64,000 bases of DNA, taken from positions 124,001 through 188,000 of the forward strand of contig JAWDOK010000003.1 in the NCBI GenBank assembly GCA_046533895.1, given 5' to 3'. The DNA is from Acidianus hospitalis. Its GTDB lineage: Archaea > Thermoproteota > Thermoprotei_A > Sulfolobales > Sulfolobaceae. Position 1 is the stretch's first letter; each line of letters starts with the position of its first letter. Shown here piece by piece: positions 29,139 through 36,203 of this stretch. Position numbers and translations under genes: made by a program. The notes under the pieces were generated by a model, which did not search any database, was not told where the DNA came from, and was given only the letters and a program-made list of their open reading frames with translations.

Positions 29139-29300
29139 CCGTTTGTCCCTACACCTCCATTTCAATCATTTTATGTTCAATCATGATCGAGTGTAGGGAC
29201 TTAGCCCTCAACCACAGGTGGGTCATGGGACTCCAACGGCGCGGGGCTCACATCTCTGCTCCCACTCTTTTGCCCACATCGGCGTGAGAGATCATTAATA
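29139..29300 (-). mobile_element. Inverted second copy of the IS605-type 3' end
   Basis: On the minus strand the C-terminus VSPAPLESHDPPVVEG ends in TAA, followed by the hairpin with arms GTCCCTACACTC and GTGTAGGGAC. It is about 90 percent identical over 109 bases to positions 1-113. Upstream codons (29249-29298) continue in frame with a Cys-Gly turn and a RDV segment, as in the TnpB zinc-ribbon end, and then similarity is lost. The rest of the transposase is missing. Confidence 0.58.
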
Positions 29301-29572
29301 ATCAACAAAAATTTATTATAAACAGACAAAAAAGATTTCTATCTACGTGAAAAAGGATTCAGCCCTTGGGGATTTGGACGCTTTTACGATTTTAGTCCTA
29401 TTGATTTTCAACCATAGTAATTCTCATGAAATTCACTCAGTTTGAATTTTAGACACTACCGTAAAGTATTACATATTCAGTTTTTTGCACAACTAAGAAA
29501 TTGTTACCGTCTCCTTTCAACTCCATGCCTAGTATGATAATTAACAGTCCTTAAATACCCCACCTGATAAAC
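29301..29572. other. Gene-free decayed interval
   Basis: No supportable gene. Short open stretches (for example 29347-29448 on the plus strand) start or stop without family features. The sequence CCCAAGGGCTGA appears here on the minus strand (about 29369-29381) and again near 32074 on the plus strand, suggesting shared insertion-sequence ancestry. CTTAAATACC at 29550-29559 is a possible TATA box for the integrase fragment. Confidence 0.4.
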
Positions 29573-29806
29573 ATTGGTAATAAAGTTTTCACATTTGGTG
29601 ATATCCGAATTCGTGAGGTTAAGGGAAAGTATTATGTTTACTTAATAGAGAAGGGTGATGGTGGTCAGAGAAGAGACTATTACGTAGATTCCTTAATAAT
29701 TAAAACATGCCTGGGGGCGTTGGCAAGGATGTACCCCCAGCCAGCGCCGCAGGCTGGACTCGAACCAGCGACCGCCCGGTTAACAGCCGGGCGCTCTTCC
29801 AGCTGA
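29573..29806 (+). pseudogene. N-terminal fragment of an SSV-type integrase, int(N), antisense into tRNA-Asn
   Basis: The open frame 29555-29806 has no ATG/GTG/TTG start (ATT at 29573 is the best candidate). It reads FGDIRIREVKGKYYVY and then GGQRRDYYVDSL. SSV1 integrase begins with the matching YGDYILRERKGRYYVY. The frame then crosses the tRNA gene antisense as QAGLEPATARLTAGRSS, the counterpart of PPGFEPGTSGSGGG in SSV1, where attP lies. SSV-type integration splits int into int(N) beside the intact tRNA and int(C) at the far end. The partner int(C) is not seen in this window, so the element has been lost or is remote. Confidence 0.78.
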
Positions 29807-29817
29807 GCTACTGCGGC
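29745..29817 (-). tRNA. tRNA-Asn (GTT)
   Basis: 73 nt on the minus strand. The acceptor stem is GCCGCAG with CTGCGGC, and the anticodon loop is CTGTTAA with anticodon GTT between arms CCGG and CCGG. The T arm is GCTGGTTCGAGTCCAGC. No intron. Its 3' half doubles as the attachment site used by the SSV-type integrase fragment on the opposite strand. Confidence 0.96.
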
Positions 29818-29840
29818 ATTTTATTCTATTAACTTATTTC

Positions 29841-29849
29841 TTATAACGT
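29841..29849 (-). promoter_or_regulatory. TATA box of tRNA-Asn
   Basis: CGTTATAAG on the minus strand is centred about 27 bases before the tRNA 5' end at 29817. Confidence 0.5.
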
Positions 29850-29996
29850 TTTTGCTCACTCTTGTCAAAGGATAATTTGAACTACTTAATCATCAATCAC
29901 AATCACGTATCTAGCACAAATTTTAGATACAATTGAAAAGAACGACCTATAAATAAAATAAGTTTATGAATATCTAAAAATAAAAACTAAATAGTA

Positions 29997-30377
29997 TTAT
30001 GAGGATTTACCAGATATCTCTTGTAACTTCTTTAAGACTTCGTCTAATGCGTCTTTTGCTTCTCCCGGATCTATAATAGCCGCAGAAGCTGCAGCAACTT
30101 GTAATCCGCATGCTTCGCCTAAAGCTTTCTTTGATGGTACGTATATGTAAGGAACTTTCTTTTCTTCGCACAATCCAGGTAAATGAGCTACTATCTCTTC
30201 TGGTTGTACATCCTCTGCAATGTATACTAATTTTGCTTGGCCTCTTTCTACTGCTTTTGTAGTCTCGTTAGTTCCTTTCTTTATCTTTCCAGATTCTTTA
30301 GCTTTCTTAAGAACTTCTAGAGCTTTATCTACTAAATCTTGTGGAACTTCAAATTTTACATAAGATGGTTTGGACAT
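29997..30377 (-). CDS. rpl7ae: Ribosomal protein L7Ae / K-turn-binding protein
   Basis: 126 residues with the L7Ae core: a GTNETTKAVERGQAKLV stretch, then IAEDVQPEEIVAHLP and CEEKKVPYIYVPSKKALG. In archaea it binds K-turns in 23S rRNA, in C/D and H/ACA guide RNAs and in RNase P. It is single, with its own promoter and a strong Shine-Dalgarno sequence, and is placed inside the accessory island. Its sequence shows no sign of decay. Confidence 0.95.
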   Translation of the reverse strand: MSKPSYVKFEVPQDLVDKALEVLKKAKESGKIKKGTNETTKAVERGQAKLVYIAEDVQPEEIVAHLPGLCEEKKVPYIYVPSKKALGEACGLQVAAASAAIIDPGEAKDALDEVLKKLQEISGKSS

Positions 30378-30385
30378 ACGTTCAT

Positions 30386-30438
30386 CCTCCTCCTTATTTC
30401 GTCACGCAAAAATGAATGAGATTCATTAGCTTAAAAAG
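30386..30438 (-). promoter_or_regulatory. Promoter and Shine-Dalgarno of the L7Ae gene
   Basis: On the minus strand CTTTTTAA (30431-30438) is the TATA box and predicts transcription from about 30410. GGAGGAGG (30386-30393) lies 8 bases before the ATG. This is one of the few clearly leadered, SD-led messages in the window, fitting high ribosomal-protein demand. Confidence 0.6.
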
Positions 30439-30587
30439 CTATTTGATAACGTTTAGGTTAGATGGTTTTGAATCATTAATGTCTGAACTTGTTTTATACA
30501 TATGTTTAATATTAAAATGCATATCTAATTAAAAATAATTATTTACGATATTTAACATTTAATATTCCTGTAAAGCAAATTTTAATA

Positions 30588-31835
30588 CTATCCGCATATT
30601 CCGAATCTTGCGCACATGTAAGCGTTGTGAAGCTCCCTTCCTTCGTCATCGGTGTGAGAAGACTCGTCATGATTACCGGAGTTTACCTCATCATATATCT
30701 TCCTAGCAATAGTATCAACGTCATTCTCAAAGAGCTTACCCAACCAATCCAAAGAATTAATAATGTCCTCAGCAACTTCCTCCTCCATATTATAAGCACT
30801 AACTAGAGCAGAGACAACAGCAGAAACCTTAATTACGACGGAAAGCAACTTCCTAAAATTCTCAACGATTCCTAACCACTGAGCATAAGCCTCCAAACCC
30901 TGAATACTATAAGAATTAGGCGGAGGAGTAACCAAAGACGACTGAAGAATAGTACCGGCAACACTACCAACTGCAGATGCTGGACTCGAAGGAGAAAGAA
31001 ATCCTTCTAGATTATAACTACCAGTACAATAAGTAGTACAAACGCCATCATCAAATATTGGAGCGCCGAAAATTAAAGGAGTCTCACCCATTAAAGCAAG
31101 CCTCAAATTACCGGTAACGTTATTAAGAATAGGATTAGTAACACTGCATAAGCTGGAATAAAGGCCATTACCAAATATTGTAACACCATACAAACCCTCA
31201 TACTGAGAAAGAGAACCCAAACCAAAGGAAACTGCAAAATTAAAAACAGGAAATCTACTAGAAATTGCTTTTAGCTCATCATGTATAGCACCTCTTATAT
31301 AATATTGACCATCAGAAGATTTGAATATTGGTATTATTTGATTATATCCCAGCATATCTTCGTAAATATATTTAAGTATATAAGGTACGTAGTTAGGTAT
31401 TATAGCAACAGTGACTGGTGAAGCGGATTTTAAGCCTTTAGCTATCATTAAAAGGAAGTCAGAAAACGACCCACCGACTTGTTCCGTAATTACTTTAGTC
31501 ATAGCATTAATGTCAGCTTGCTTTTTAGTTAACCTACACTTAGGGCATGGCGGGTTAACAAACTCAGACGTTGTACTTCCATGTAGTGGAATCATTGATA
31601 TTGGAAAATTTTCCACCGTAAGAGATTTTAGAGTGTCTAGATTACCACTGAATGTGAAGCTTGCTCCTCCTTGATAAACTGTTAACCTACTTACTTTTCC
31701 ACGCCAATCCTTTGAGATTCCTCCTATATACACGTATACGTCCTTATATGACGTTTTAACTAATATGCCATGTCTAACGAAGTCCATTATTGTAAGTGTT
31801 GGTGGGTGAGCTGACATTCTTGCTGGGACAATCAT
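30588..31835 (-). CDS. Unrecognised orphan protein with two CxxC-type clusters
   Basis: About 415 residues from ATG 31835 (the open frame reaches 31997, but that part overlaps insertion-sequence debris). A beta-rich N-terminal domain is followed by PPCPKCRLTKKQ, a central alpha/beta region and a DDGVCTTYCTG segment. Then come small-residue-rich helices (VGSVAGTILQSS; VVIKVSAVVSALVSAY, about 360-375), and the end is CARFGICG. No signal peptide is evident if it starts here. No cellular family is recognised. Being short of homologs and next to integrase and IS relics, it is a candidate virus- or plasmid-derived gene. It may also have lost its N-terminus (see 32110-32307). Confidence 0.55.
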   Translation of the reverse strand: MIVPARMSAHPPTLTIMDFVRHGILVKTSYKDVYVYIGGISKDWRGKVSRLTVYQGGASFTFSGNLDTLKSLTVENFPISMIPLHGSTTSEFVNPPCPKCRLTKKQADINAMTKVITEQVGGSFSDFLLMIAKGLKSASPVTVAIIPNYVPYILKYIYEDMLGYNQIIPIFKSSDGQYYIRGAIHDELKAISSRFPVFNFAVSFGLGSLSQYEGLYGVTIFGNGLYSSLCSVTNPILNNVTGNLRLALMGETPLIFGAPIFDDGVCTTYCTGSYNLEGFLSPSSPASAVGSVAGTILQSSLVTPPPNSYSIQGLEAYAQWLGIVENFRKLLSVVIKVSAVVSALVSAYNMEEEVAEDIINSLDWLGKLFENDVDTIARKIYDEVNSGNHDESSHTDDEGRELHNAYMCARFGICG

Positions 31836-31899
31836 TGCCGGGAGTATTGAATAGTAGGTATTGCTTGTAGCCGTTGTCAGCAGTTTCCGATAAACCTTG

Positions 31900-32116
31900 A
31901 AGTTTATATACTTTAATGGTAAATGTGAGTACAGTAACACCAGATGTGGATGGGTTTTCCCGAAAGGTGTGGCTAAAAGATGTGCAGGTTTCCCCATCAG
32001 ATGGCAACACTCTGATGGGTGAGGTTATCCCGCTAAAGGGGTGGAGGGGTAACGGAAGTGACTCCGGTGAAGCCCAAGGGCTGAGAATTGAATACAAATT
32101 CATGAAAATTCAATGA
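31900..32116 (+). mobile_element. Third TnpB-like 3' end with right-end hairpin
   Basis: A plus-strand frame (ATG 31916) ends SDSGEAQGLRIEYKFMKIQ at 32116. The last 28 bases form a hairpin with arms ATTGAAT (32087-32093) and ATTCAAT (32108-32114). An internal palindrome GATGGCAACACTCTGATG-like lies at about 31995-32022. Overlapping frames carry Cys-x-x-Tyr/Cys-Gly turns suggestive of the TnpB zinc ribbon (about 31924-31950). This is a different element family from 1-113. No intact transposase is present. Confidence 0.4.
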
Positions 32117-32307
32117 AGCCCAAACCCCATCTGTTTATACGAGTCACAGTATTTTAGAGCGTCAACGTTAGCCTCACACTCAGCATTTTCAACTGATTGC
32201 ATTATTGTAGAAGCTGCACCTATTATACCTCCTATTGTACTTACAAGATCTGATATTGAAGTCGAACCTTATGCAGATTGTAATATTATTGATCTAGTTT
32301 CTGACAT
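32110..32307 (-). pseudogene. Broken small reading frame, possible 5' piece of the orphan gene
   Basis: From ATG 32307 the frame reads MSETRSIILQSA and then a TAA. Without that stop it continues through a Gly/Ile-rich helix (SISDLVSTIGGIIGAAS) and ECEANVDALKYCDSYKQMG to 32110. It lies upstream of, and on the same strand as, the orphan gene, separated only by the TnpB-like relic. Two readings fit: a decayed separate gene, or the interrupted N-terminus of the orphan protein. Confidence 0.32.
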
Positions 32308-32455
32308 ATACTAATTCTTTTAGAGTATTTAATATAATGTTGTTAAGATAATTATCTTATTTTAAAATACTAATAGAAAATTTTAGGAATCCCAAATGTA
32401 AGACCTAACTAGCGAATTAATCTTATCTTACTATTCCCAAGAATAAACGAGAAAA

Positions 32456-32463
32456 TTTTATAG
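32456..32463 (+). promoter_or_regulatory. TATA box of tRNA-Met
   Basis: TTTTATAG is centred about 27 bases before the tRNA 5' end at 32487. Confidence 0.5.
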
Positions 32464-32486
32464 CGATCAAAGTATAAAATGTACTC

Positions 32487-32561
32487 AGCGGCGTAGGCCA
32501 GCCTGGTAAGGCCGCAGGGCTCATAACCCTGAGGTCCCTGGTTCAAATCCAGGCGCCGCTA
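32487..32561 (+). tRNA. tRNA-Met (CAT), probably initiator
   Basis: 75 nt. The acceptor stem AGCGGCG/CGCCGCT has a first A-T pair. The anticodon stem has three consecutive G-C pairs (GGG CTCATAA CCC). Both are marks of archaeal initiator tRNA rather than elongator tRNA-Met or tRNA-Ile2. No intron, and CCA is not encoded. Confidence 0.93.
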
Positions 32562-32654
32562 CCTCACTTTTTTGTGATGAGAAGAGGGTCGAATGAAATT
32601 ATGATTACCGCTGGAAATGCTGAAATCTTAAATTGAATCTTCAAATTATATATT

Positions 32655-34019
32655 ATGGGTAAACTTTTCGGAACAGACGGAGTGAGAGGTACTATAAATA
32701 AAGAGCTAACAATAGAATTAGCTCAAAAGCTAGGGCAAGCTATTGGAACGTTCTTTGGTAAAGGATCAACGATACTGATTGGAAGAGATGCTAGAGCTGG
32801 TGGAGATATGTATACTAGAGCCGTGGAGAGCGGTTTATTAAGTGCTGGAGTTAAGGTTTATGAAGGAGGCTTCGCACCTACTCCTGCCTTACAATATGCT
32901 GTAAAGACTTTAGGTTATGATGCTGGAGTAATTATTACTGCTAGTCATAACCCTGCGGAATATAACGGAATAAAAGTGATAGATAAGGATGGCGTTGAGA
33001 TTTCTAGAGATAAGGAGAACGAGATTGAGGATATTTATTTTTCCGGAAAGTTTTATTCCGAGGACTGGAAGGCTTTAACTTACGACGTAAAAAAGGAGGA
33101 TAGAGTTATAGATAATTACGTTAAAGGTATTTTAAGTCATGTTGACGTAGAGAAAATAAGGAAGAAGAACTTTAAAGTATTGATCGATGGTGCTAATAGC
33201 GTAGGTTCTATAACTTCACCTATTGTTGCCAGGGAGTTAGGTTGTAAAATATATGGTATAAATACTAACTTAGATCCTTTATTCCCTGCAAGGACTCCGG
33301 AACCCACTTTTGACAGCCTAAAGGATACTGCGGAGATTGCTAAAGGGCTTAAAGTTGATTTAGGTGTAGCTCACGATGGTGATGCAGACAGAGCAATATT
33401 TATAGATTCGCAGGGAAGAGTGCAGTGGGGCGATAGGAGCGGTGCATTATTATCTTATTGGGCTTCAACAAAGGAAAGTAGCTTTCCTAGAAGAATATTT
33501 ACCGCAGTCTCCAGTTCTGTCCTAGTTCAAGATTACCTTAAGAAATACAATATAGAGGTTGTTTGGACTAAAGTTGGTAGTGTTGATATTGCTCATAAAT
33601 TAATGGAAGAGAAGGGAATTGCTGGCTTTGAGGAAAACGGAGGCTTCATTTTCCCTCTTCATCAGTATGTTAGAGATGGCGCAATGTCTTTTGCTTTAAT
33701 GCTTGAAATGCTTGCATCTGAAAATATCTCTTCTGCAGAACTTTTTGATACATTACCAAAGTATTATACAGTAAAAACTAAGGTTTACATAAATAAAAAC
33801 ACGGACGTTGAGAAAATATACGAAACAGTAAAGTCTACATACTCTCATGGTAATATCATAACTATAGATGGTGTGAAGATAATTACACCGGACTATTGGT
33901 TCTTAGTTAGAAAGAGTGGTACTGAGCCTATAATAAGGGTAATGGTTGAGGCTAAAGATAAGGAAAAAGCAGAAAATCTTGCAAATGAGTTAGTAAAGCT
34001 GGTAGGTAGTTTAGTATGA
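32655..34019 (+). CDS. Phosphohexomutase (phosphoglucosamine/phosphomannomutase family)
   Basis: 454 residues. The phosphoserine loop is TASHNPAEYNGIKV, the metal loop is DGDADRAIF, the sugar loop is GFEENGGFIF, and the phosphate-binding end is RKSGTEPIIRV. This four-domain enzyme isomerises hexose-1/6-phosphates for glycan and nucleotide-sugar synthesis. The start MGKLFGTDGVRG favours the GlmM-like subgroup, though archaeal relatives often accept glucose and mannose phosphates. The next gene overlaps by 4 bases. Confidence 0.9.
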   Translation: MGKLFGTDGVRGTINKELTIELAQKLGQAIGTFFGKGSTILIGRDARAGGDMYTRAVESGLLSAGVKVYEGGFAPTPALQYAVKTLGYDAGVIITASHNPAEYNGIKVIDKDGVEISRDKENEIEDIYFSGKFYSEDWKALTYDVKKEDRVIDNYVKGILSHVDVEKIRKKNFKVLIDGANSVGSITSPIVARELGCKIYGINTNLDPLFPARTPEPTFDSLKDTAEIAKGLKVDLGVAHDGDADRAIFIDSQGRVQWGDRSGALLSYWASTKESSFPRRIFTAVSSSVLVQDYLKKYNIEVVWTKVGSVDIAHKLMEEKGIAGFEENGGFIFPLHQYVRDGAMSFALMLEMLASENISSAELFDTLPKYYTVKTKVYINKNTDVEKIYETVKSTYSHGNIITIDGVKIITPDYWFLVRKSGTEPIIRVMVEAKDKEKAENLANELVKLVGSLV

Positions 34020-34405
34020 AATATAGGCTAATGGATATATTAGCTTGTCCCATGTGCAAGCATTTCCCTCTCCAGCTTATAGTAATTTCTCAGAAAAAAG
34101 TCGAGAGAACTACCGATGAGAAAAAGCCTTTGTGCGAACTTTATTGTGCATATAAGAATTCTGAAGTTAAGAACGTCGAAAACCCTCCTTGTGATGAGTG
34201 CATAACATATGAAATAGAGGAAGGGGTACTTTACTGCCCAGAATGTAAAAGATGGTATCCAATTATAGACGAAATACCCAGAATGCTACCAGATAAGTTA
34301 AGAAAGAAAGAGGAAGATTTAAAATTCCTTGAGAAGAATAAAGATAAGATACCATCTTACATTGTAGAGAACGGCGTTCCATTTAATCTATCGAGTTTAA
34401 AATGA
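34016..34405 (+). CDS. Trm112-like zinc-ribbon protein
   Basis: 129 residues. LMDILACPMCKHFPL and GVLYCPECKRWYPIIDEIPRMLP are the two knuckles and the IDEIP signature of the Trm112 family. An extra insertion with PPCDEC (about 58-64) makes it longer than the usual about 60 residues. Trm112 proteins activate SAM-dependent methyltransferases that modify tRNA, rRNA or release factor. It is co-transcribed with the phosphohexomutase. Confidence 0.8.
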   Translation: MKYRLMDILACPMCKHFPLQLIVISQKKVERTTDEKKPLCELYCAYKNSEVKNVENPPCDECITYEIEEGVLYCPECKRWYPIIDEIPRMLPDKLRKKEEDLKFLEKNKDKIPSYIVENGVPFNLSSLK

Positions 34406-34443
34406 GCTTATTAATCCGGTTTACAAATGTATTTTTGGTGTAA

Positions 34444-34869
34444 ATGTTGGAAAGTTCATTTCTATCTAATTTAGACGAATGGATAAAGATGCAGAAGAGC
34501 TTACTCGCAACTATAAAAGATATGGAAAAGAATGAAAATGATAAAGACATGGATAGGTTAGACCTAATCTTAGCTTCTAGAGTAGCTTTCCAGCACATGA
34601 TGAGAACTATAAAAGCGTTTGATCAATGGTTACAAGATCCAATGATAATAAAACACATGCCTAAAGAAATGCTGGAAGATGTAAAAAGAACTAGCTGGAG
34701 TATATTAGAACAGCTTCTGGAGTTAGATATTAGACACACCAGTGAAGCACGTGATCTAATAAACAAACTAGGAAAGGAAGGTAAACTAGATCCATTAATT
34801 TGGTCTAGACCATTGTTTGATGAACAGCAGAATCAGAATAATAGAAGAATAACTTTCACTACAATGTAA
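34444..34869 (+). CDS. Conserved crenarchaeal helical protein (DUF2153-like)
   Basis: 141 residues, nearly all alpha-helical (a four-helix-bundle pattern). It has WIKMQKSLLATIKDME at the start and a repeated M/L heptad through about 115, then a Gln/Asn-rich tail. I recall this as crenarchaeal DUF2153. No function is assigned. It lies 38 bases after the Trm112-like gene. Confidence 0.65.
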   Translation: MLESSFLSNLDEWIKMQKSLLATIKDMEKNENDKDMDRLDLILASRVAFQHMMRTIKAFDQWLQDPMIIKHMPKEMLEDVKRTSWSILEQLLELDIRHTSEARDLINKLGKEGKLDPLIWSRPLFDEQQNQNNRRITFTTM

Positions 34870-34935
34870 ATTTTATTAAAAATATAGTTTAATTAAAAAT
34901 AAGTAAAATAAGCGAAATTGTTCATTTTTATATAT

Positions 34936-35421
34936 CTAATATCTTCTTCCTCTACTATATCCTCTGTTGGCGTTTTTTAGTTTCAATGTATATTCTTCAT
35001 CAATAGCTACTATCTTAGACTTTATCTCTGATAAGATCTGATTTAACTGGTTTTTGAAATTATCATCAATTACAGCTTGATTCTCTTCTAGAGCTTCTTC
35101 TCCGTTAGTTGATAATTTTAGTTTTTTATTTACTGGGTCACTTTCAATTAGCCCTAAATAAAGCAACGAAGTAAGGTCTTCCTTTATCATTGGACTGAAC
35201 ACATTATTTCCAATTACATTGAATTTATAGCCTAAATCTAAACCTTTTTGCGAGGCCTCGTATAGTAAAGTTATCAAAGCCCTTTCAGATATTCCTCCAA
35301 ATAATTTTATTATATACATTAATTGTACTTTTTTCTTATCTTCTTTTAAAACAGATGGAGTAATTACTTGCTTAGTAATTGTTTTTAATTCCTTAGTTTT
35401 TGTCTGCCCAGGCTGTGACAA
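34936..35421 (-). CDS. Small winged-helix-like protein with a charged tail
   Basis: 161 residues. A Lys/Thr-rich N-terminus (1-30) precedes a wHTH-like block (35-105: IIKLFGGISERALITLLYEA and EDLTSLLYLGLIESD). A coiled-coil-like helix (118-150) leads to an Arg/Tyr-Gly-rich end (NRGYSRGRRY). The basic Gly/Arg tail suggests nucleic-acid contact. Not recognised further. Downstream of hps on the same strand with 15 bases between. Confidence 0.62.
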   Translation of the reverse strand: MSQPGQTKTKELKTITKQVITPSVLKEDKKKVQLMYIIKLFGGISERALITLLYEASQKGLDLGYKFNVIGNNVFSPMIKEDLTSLLYLGLIESDPVNKKLKLSTNGEEALEENQAVIDDNFKNQLNQILSEIKSKIVAIDEEYTLKLKNANRGYSRGRRY

Positions 35422-35436
35422 ACTTAATCCCCTATC

Positions 35437-36114
35437 TTATTTATGTCCTCCTATTATATTAATTAAACGTTTCGTAACAAGTAATGGATCACTACTCCTA
35501 GTTATTGCCCCTCCTACCACATAAATGTTTATAGGTAAATCTAAGAGATCTACAATGTTCTTCTCGTTTAATCCTCCAGCAACTGATACCAGTGAGAACT
35601 CTGAGATTTGCTTAATTTCATTCTTTAAAGAGGTTACTGTAATTCCACGTTCTTTTTGAACGTCTAATCCCACGTGCAAACCTATTATATCAACTCCTAA
35701 TTCCTTTAATCTTTTTGCCCTCTTTACTGGATCATTAACATTAATTAAATCAGCTTGGACTACTATTCCTAGTTCTTTTGCCTTATCTACTGCAGATTTT
35801 ATTGTAGAATCGCTCATTATTCCCAAAACAGTCATTATATCTGCGTTGCCCAATTTAGCAATTTCAACTTCTACGTCTCCAGCGTCAGCTGTCTTTGTAT
35901 CTGCTAAGAGAATTTTGTCTTTAGCTACTTCTCTTAGTTGTTTCATTCCTCTAATTCCTTCTGCTTTAACTAACGGAGTTCCAACTTCTACTATGTCTAC
36001 TCCTCCTTCTATTGCCATTTTTGCTATTCTTATTGCATCGTCAAGAGATATGAAATCTAACGCTACTTGTAAGTTCTTTTTACTCGAAATTCTTTCAAGG
36101 ACTTCGTCTTTCAT
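35437..36114 (-). CDS. hps: 3-hexulose-6-phosphate synthase
   Basis: 225 residues, an OMP-decarboxylase-superfamily TIM barrel. LQVALDFISLDDA opens the fold, LADTKTADAGDVE carries the catalytic Asp-Lys-x-x-Asp cluster, GLHVGLDVQ binds substrate, and AGGLNEKNI with VVGGAITRS forms the phosphate site. In archaea lacking the oxidative pentose-phosphate branch, HPS with PHI converts fructose-6-phosphate to ribulose-5-phosphate for nucleotides. The partner isomerase (phi) is not in the window. Confidence 0.87.
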   Translation of the reverse strand: MKDEVLERISSKKNLQVALDFISLDDAIRIAKMAIEGGVDIVEVGTPLVKAEGIRGMKQLREVAKDKILLADTKTADAGDVEVEIAKLGNADIMTVLGIMSDSTIKSAVDKAKELGIVVQADLINVNDPVKRAKRLKELGVDIIGLHVGLDVQKERGITVTSLKNEIKQISEFSLVSVAGGLNEKNIVDLLDLPINIYVVGGAITRSSDPLLVTKRLINIIGGHK

Positions 36115-36160
36115 ATGACATAAGCGGACGAGGTAATAATTAAATTAATCTATAAAAGAG

Positions 36161-36168
36161 TTTTTAAG
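36161..36168 (+). promoter_or_regulatory. TATA box of pyrG in the hps-pyrG divergent spacer
   Basis: TTTTTAAG is centred about 40 bases before the TTG start of pyrG and predicts a start of transcription near 36190. TTAAATTAAT at about 36141-36150 may serve hps in the other direction. Confidence 0.45.
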
Positions 36169-36203
36169 CTCAAAAGCCAAGTACTTGTTACTGTGATTAT
36201 GTA

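Noticed and set aside
29711..29740. CTGGGGG/CCCCCAG inverted repeat next to tRNA-Asn as a terminator
   Set aside because: It lies within the integrase fragment's coding frame and has no U-tract. It is more likely part of the attP-flanking int sequence.
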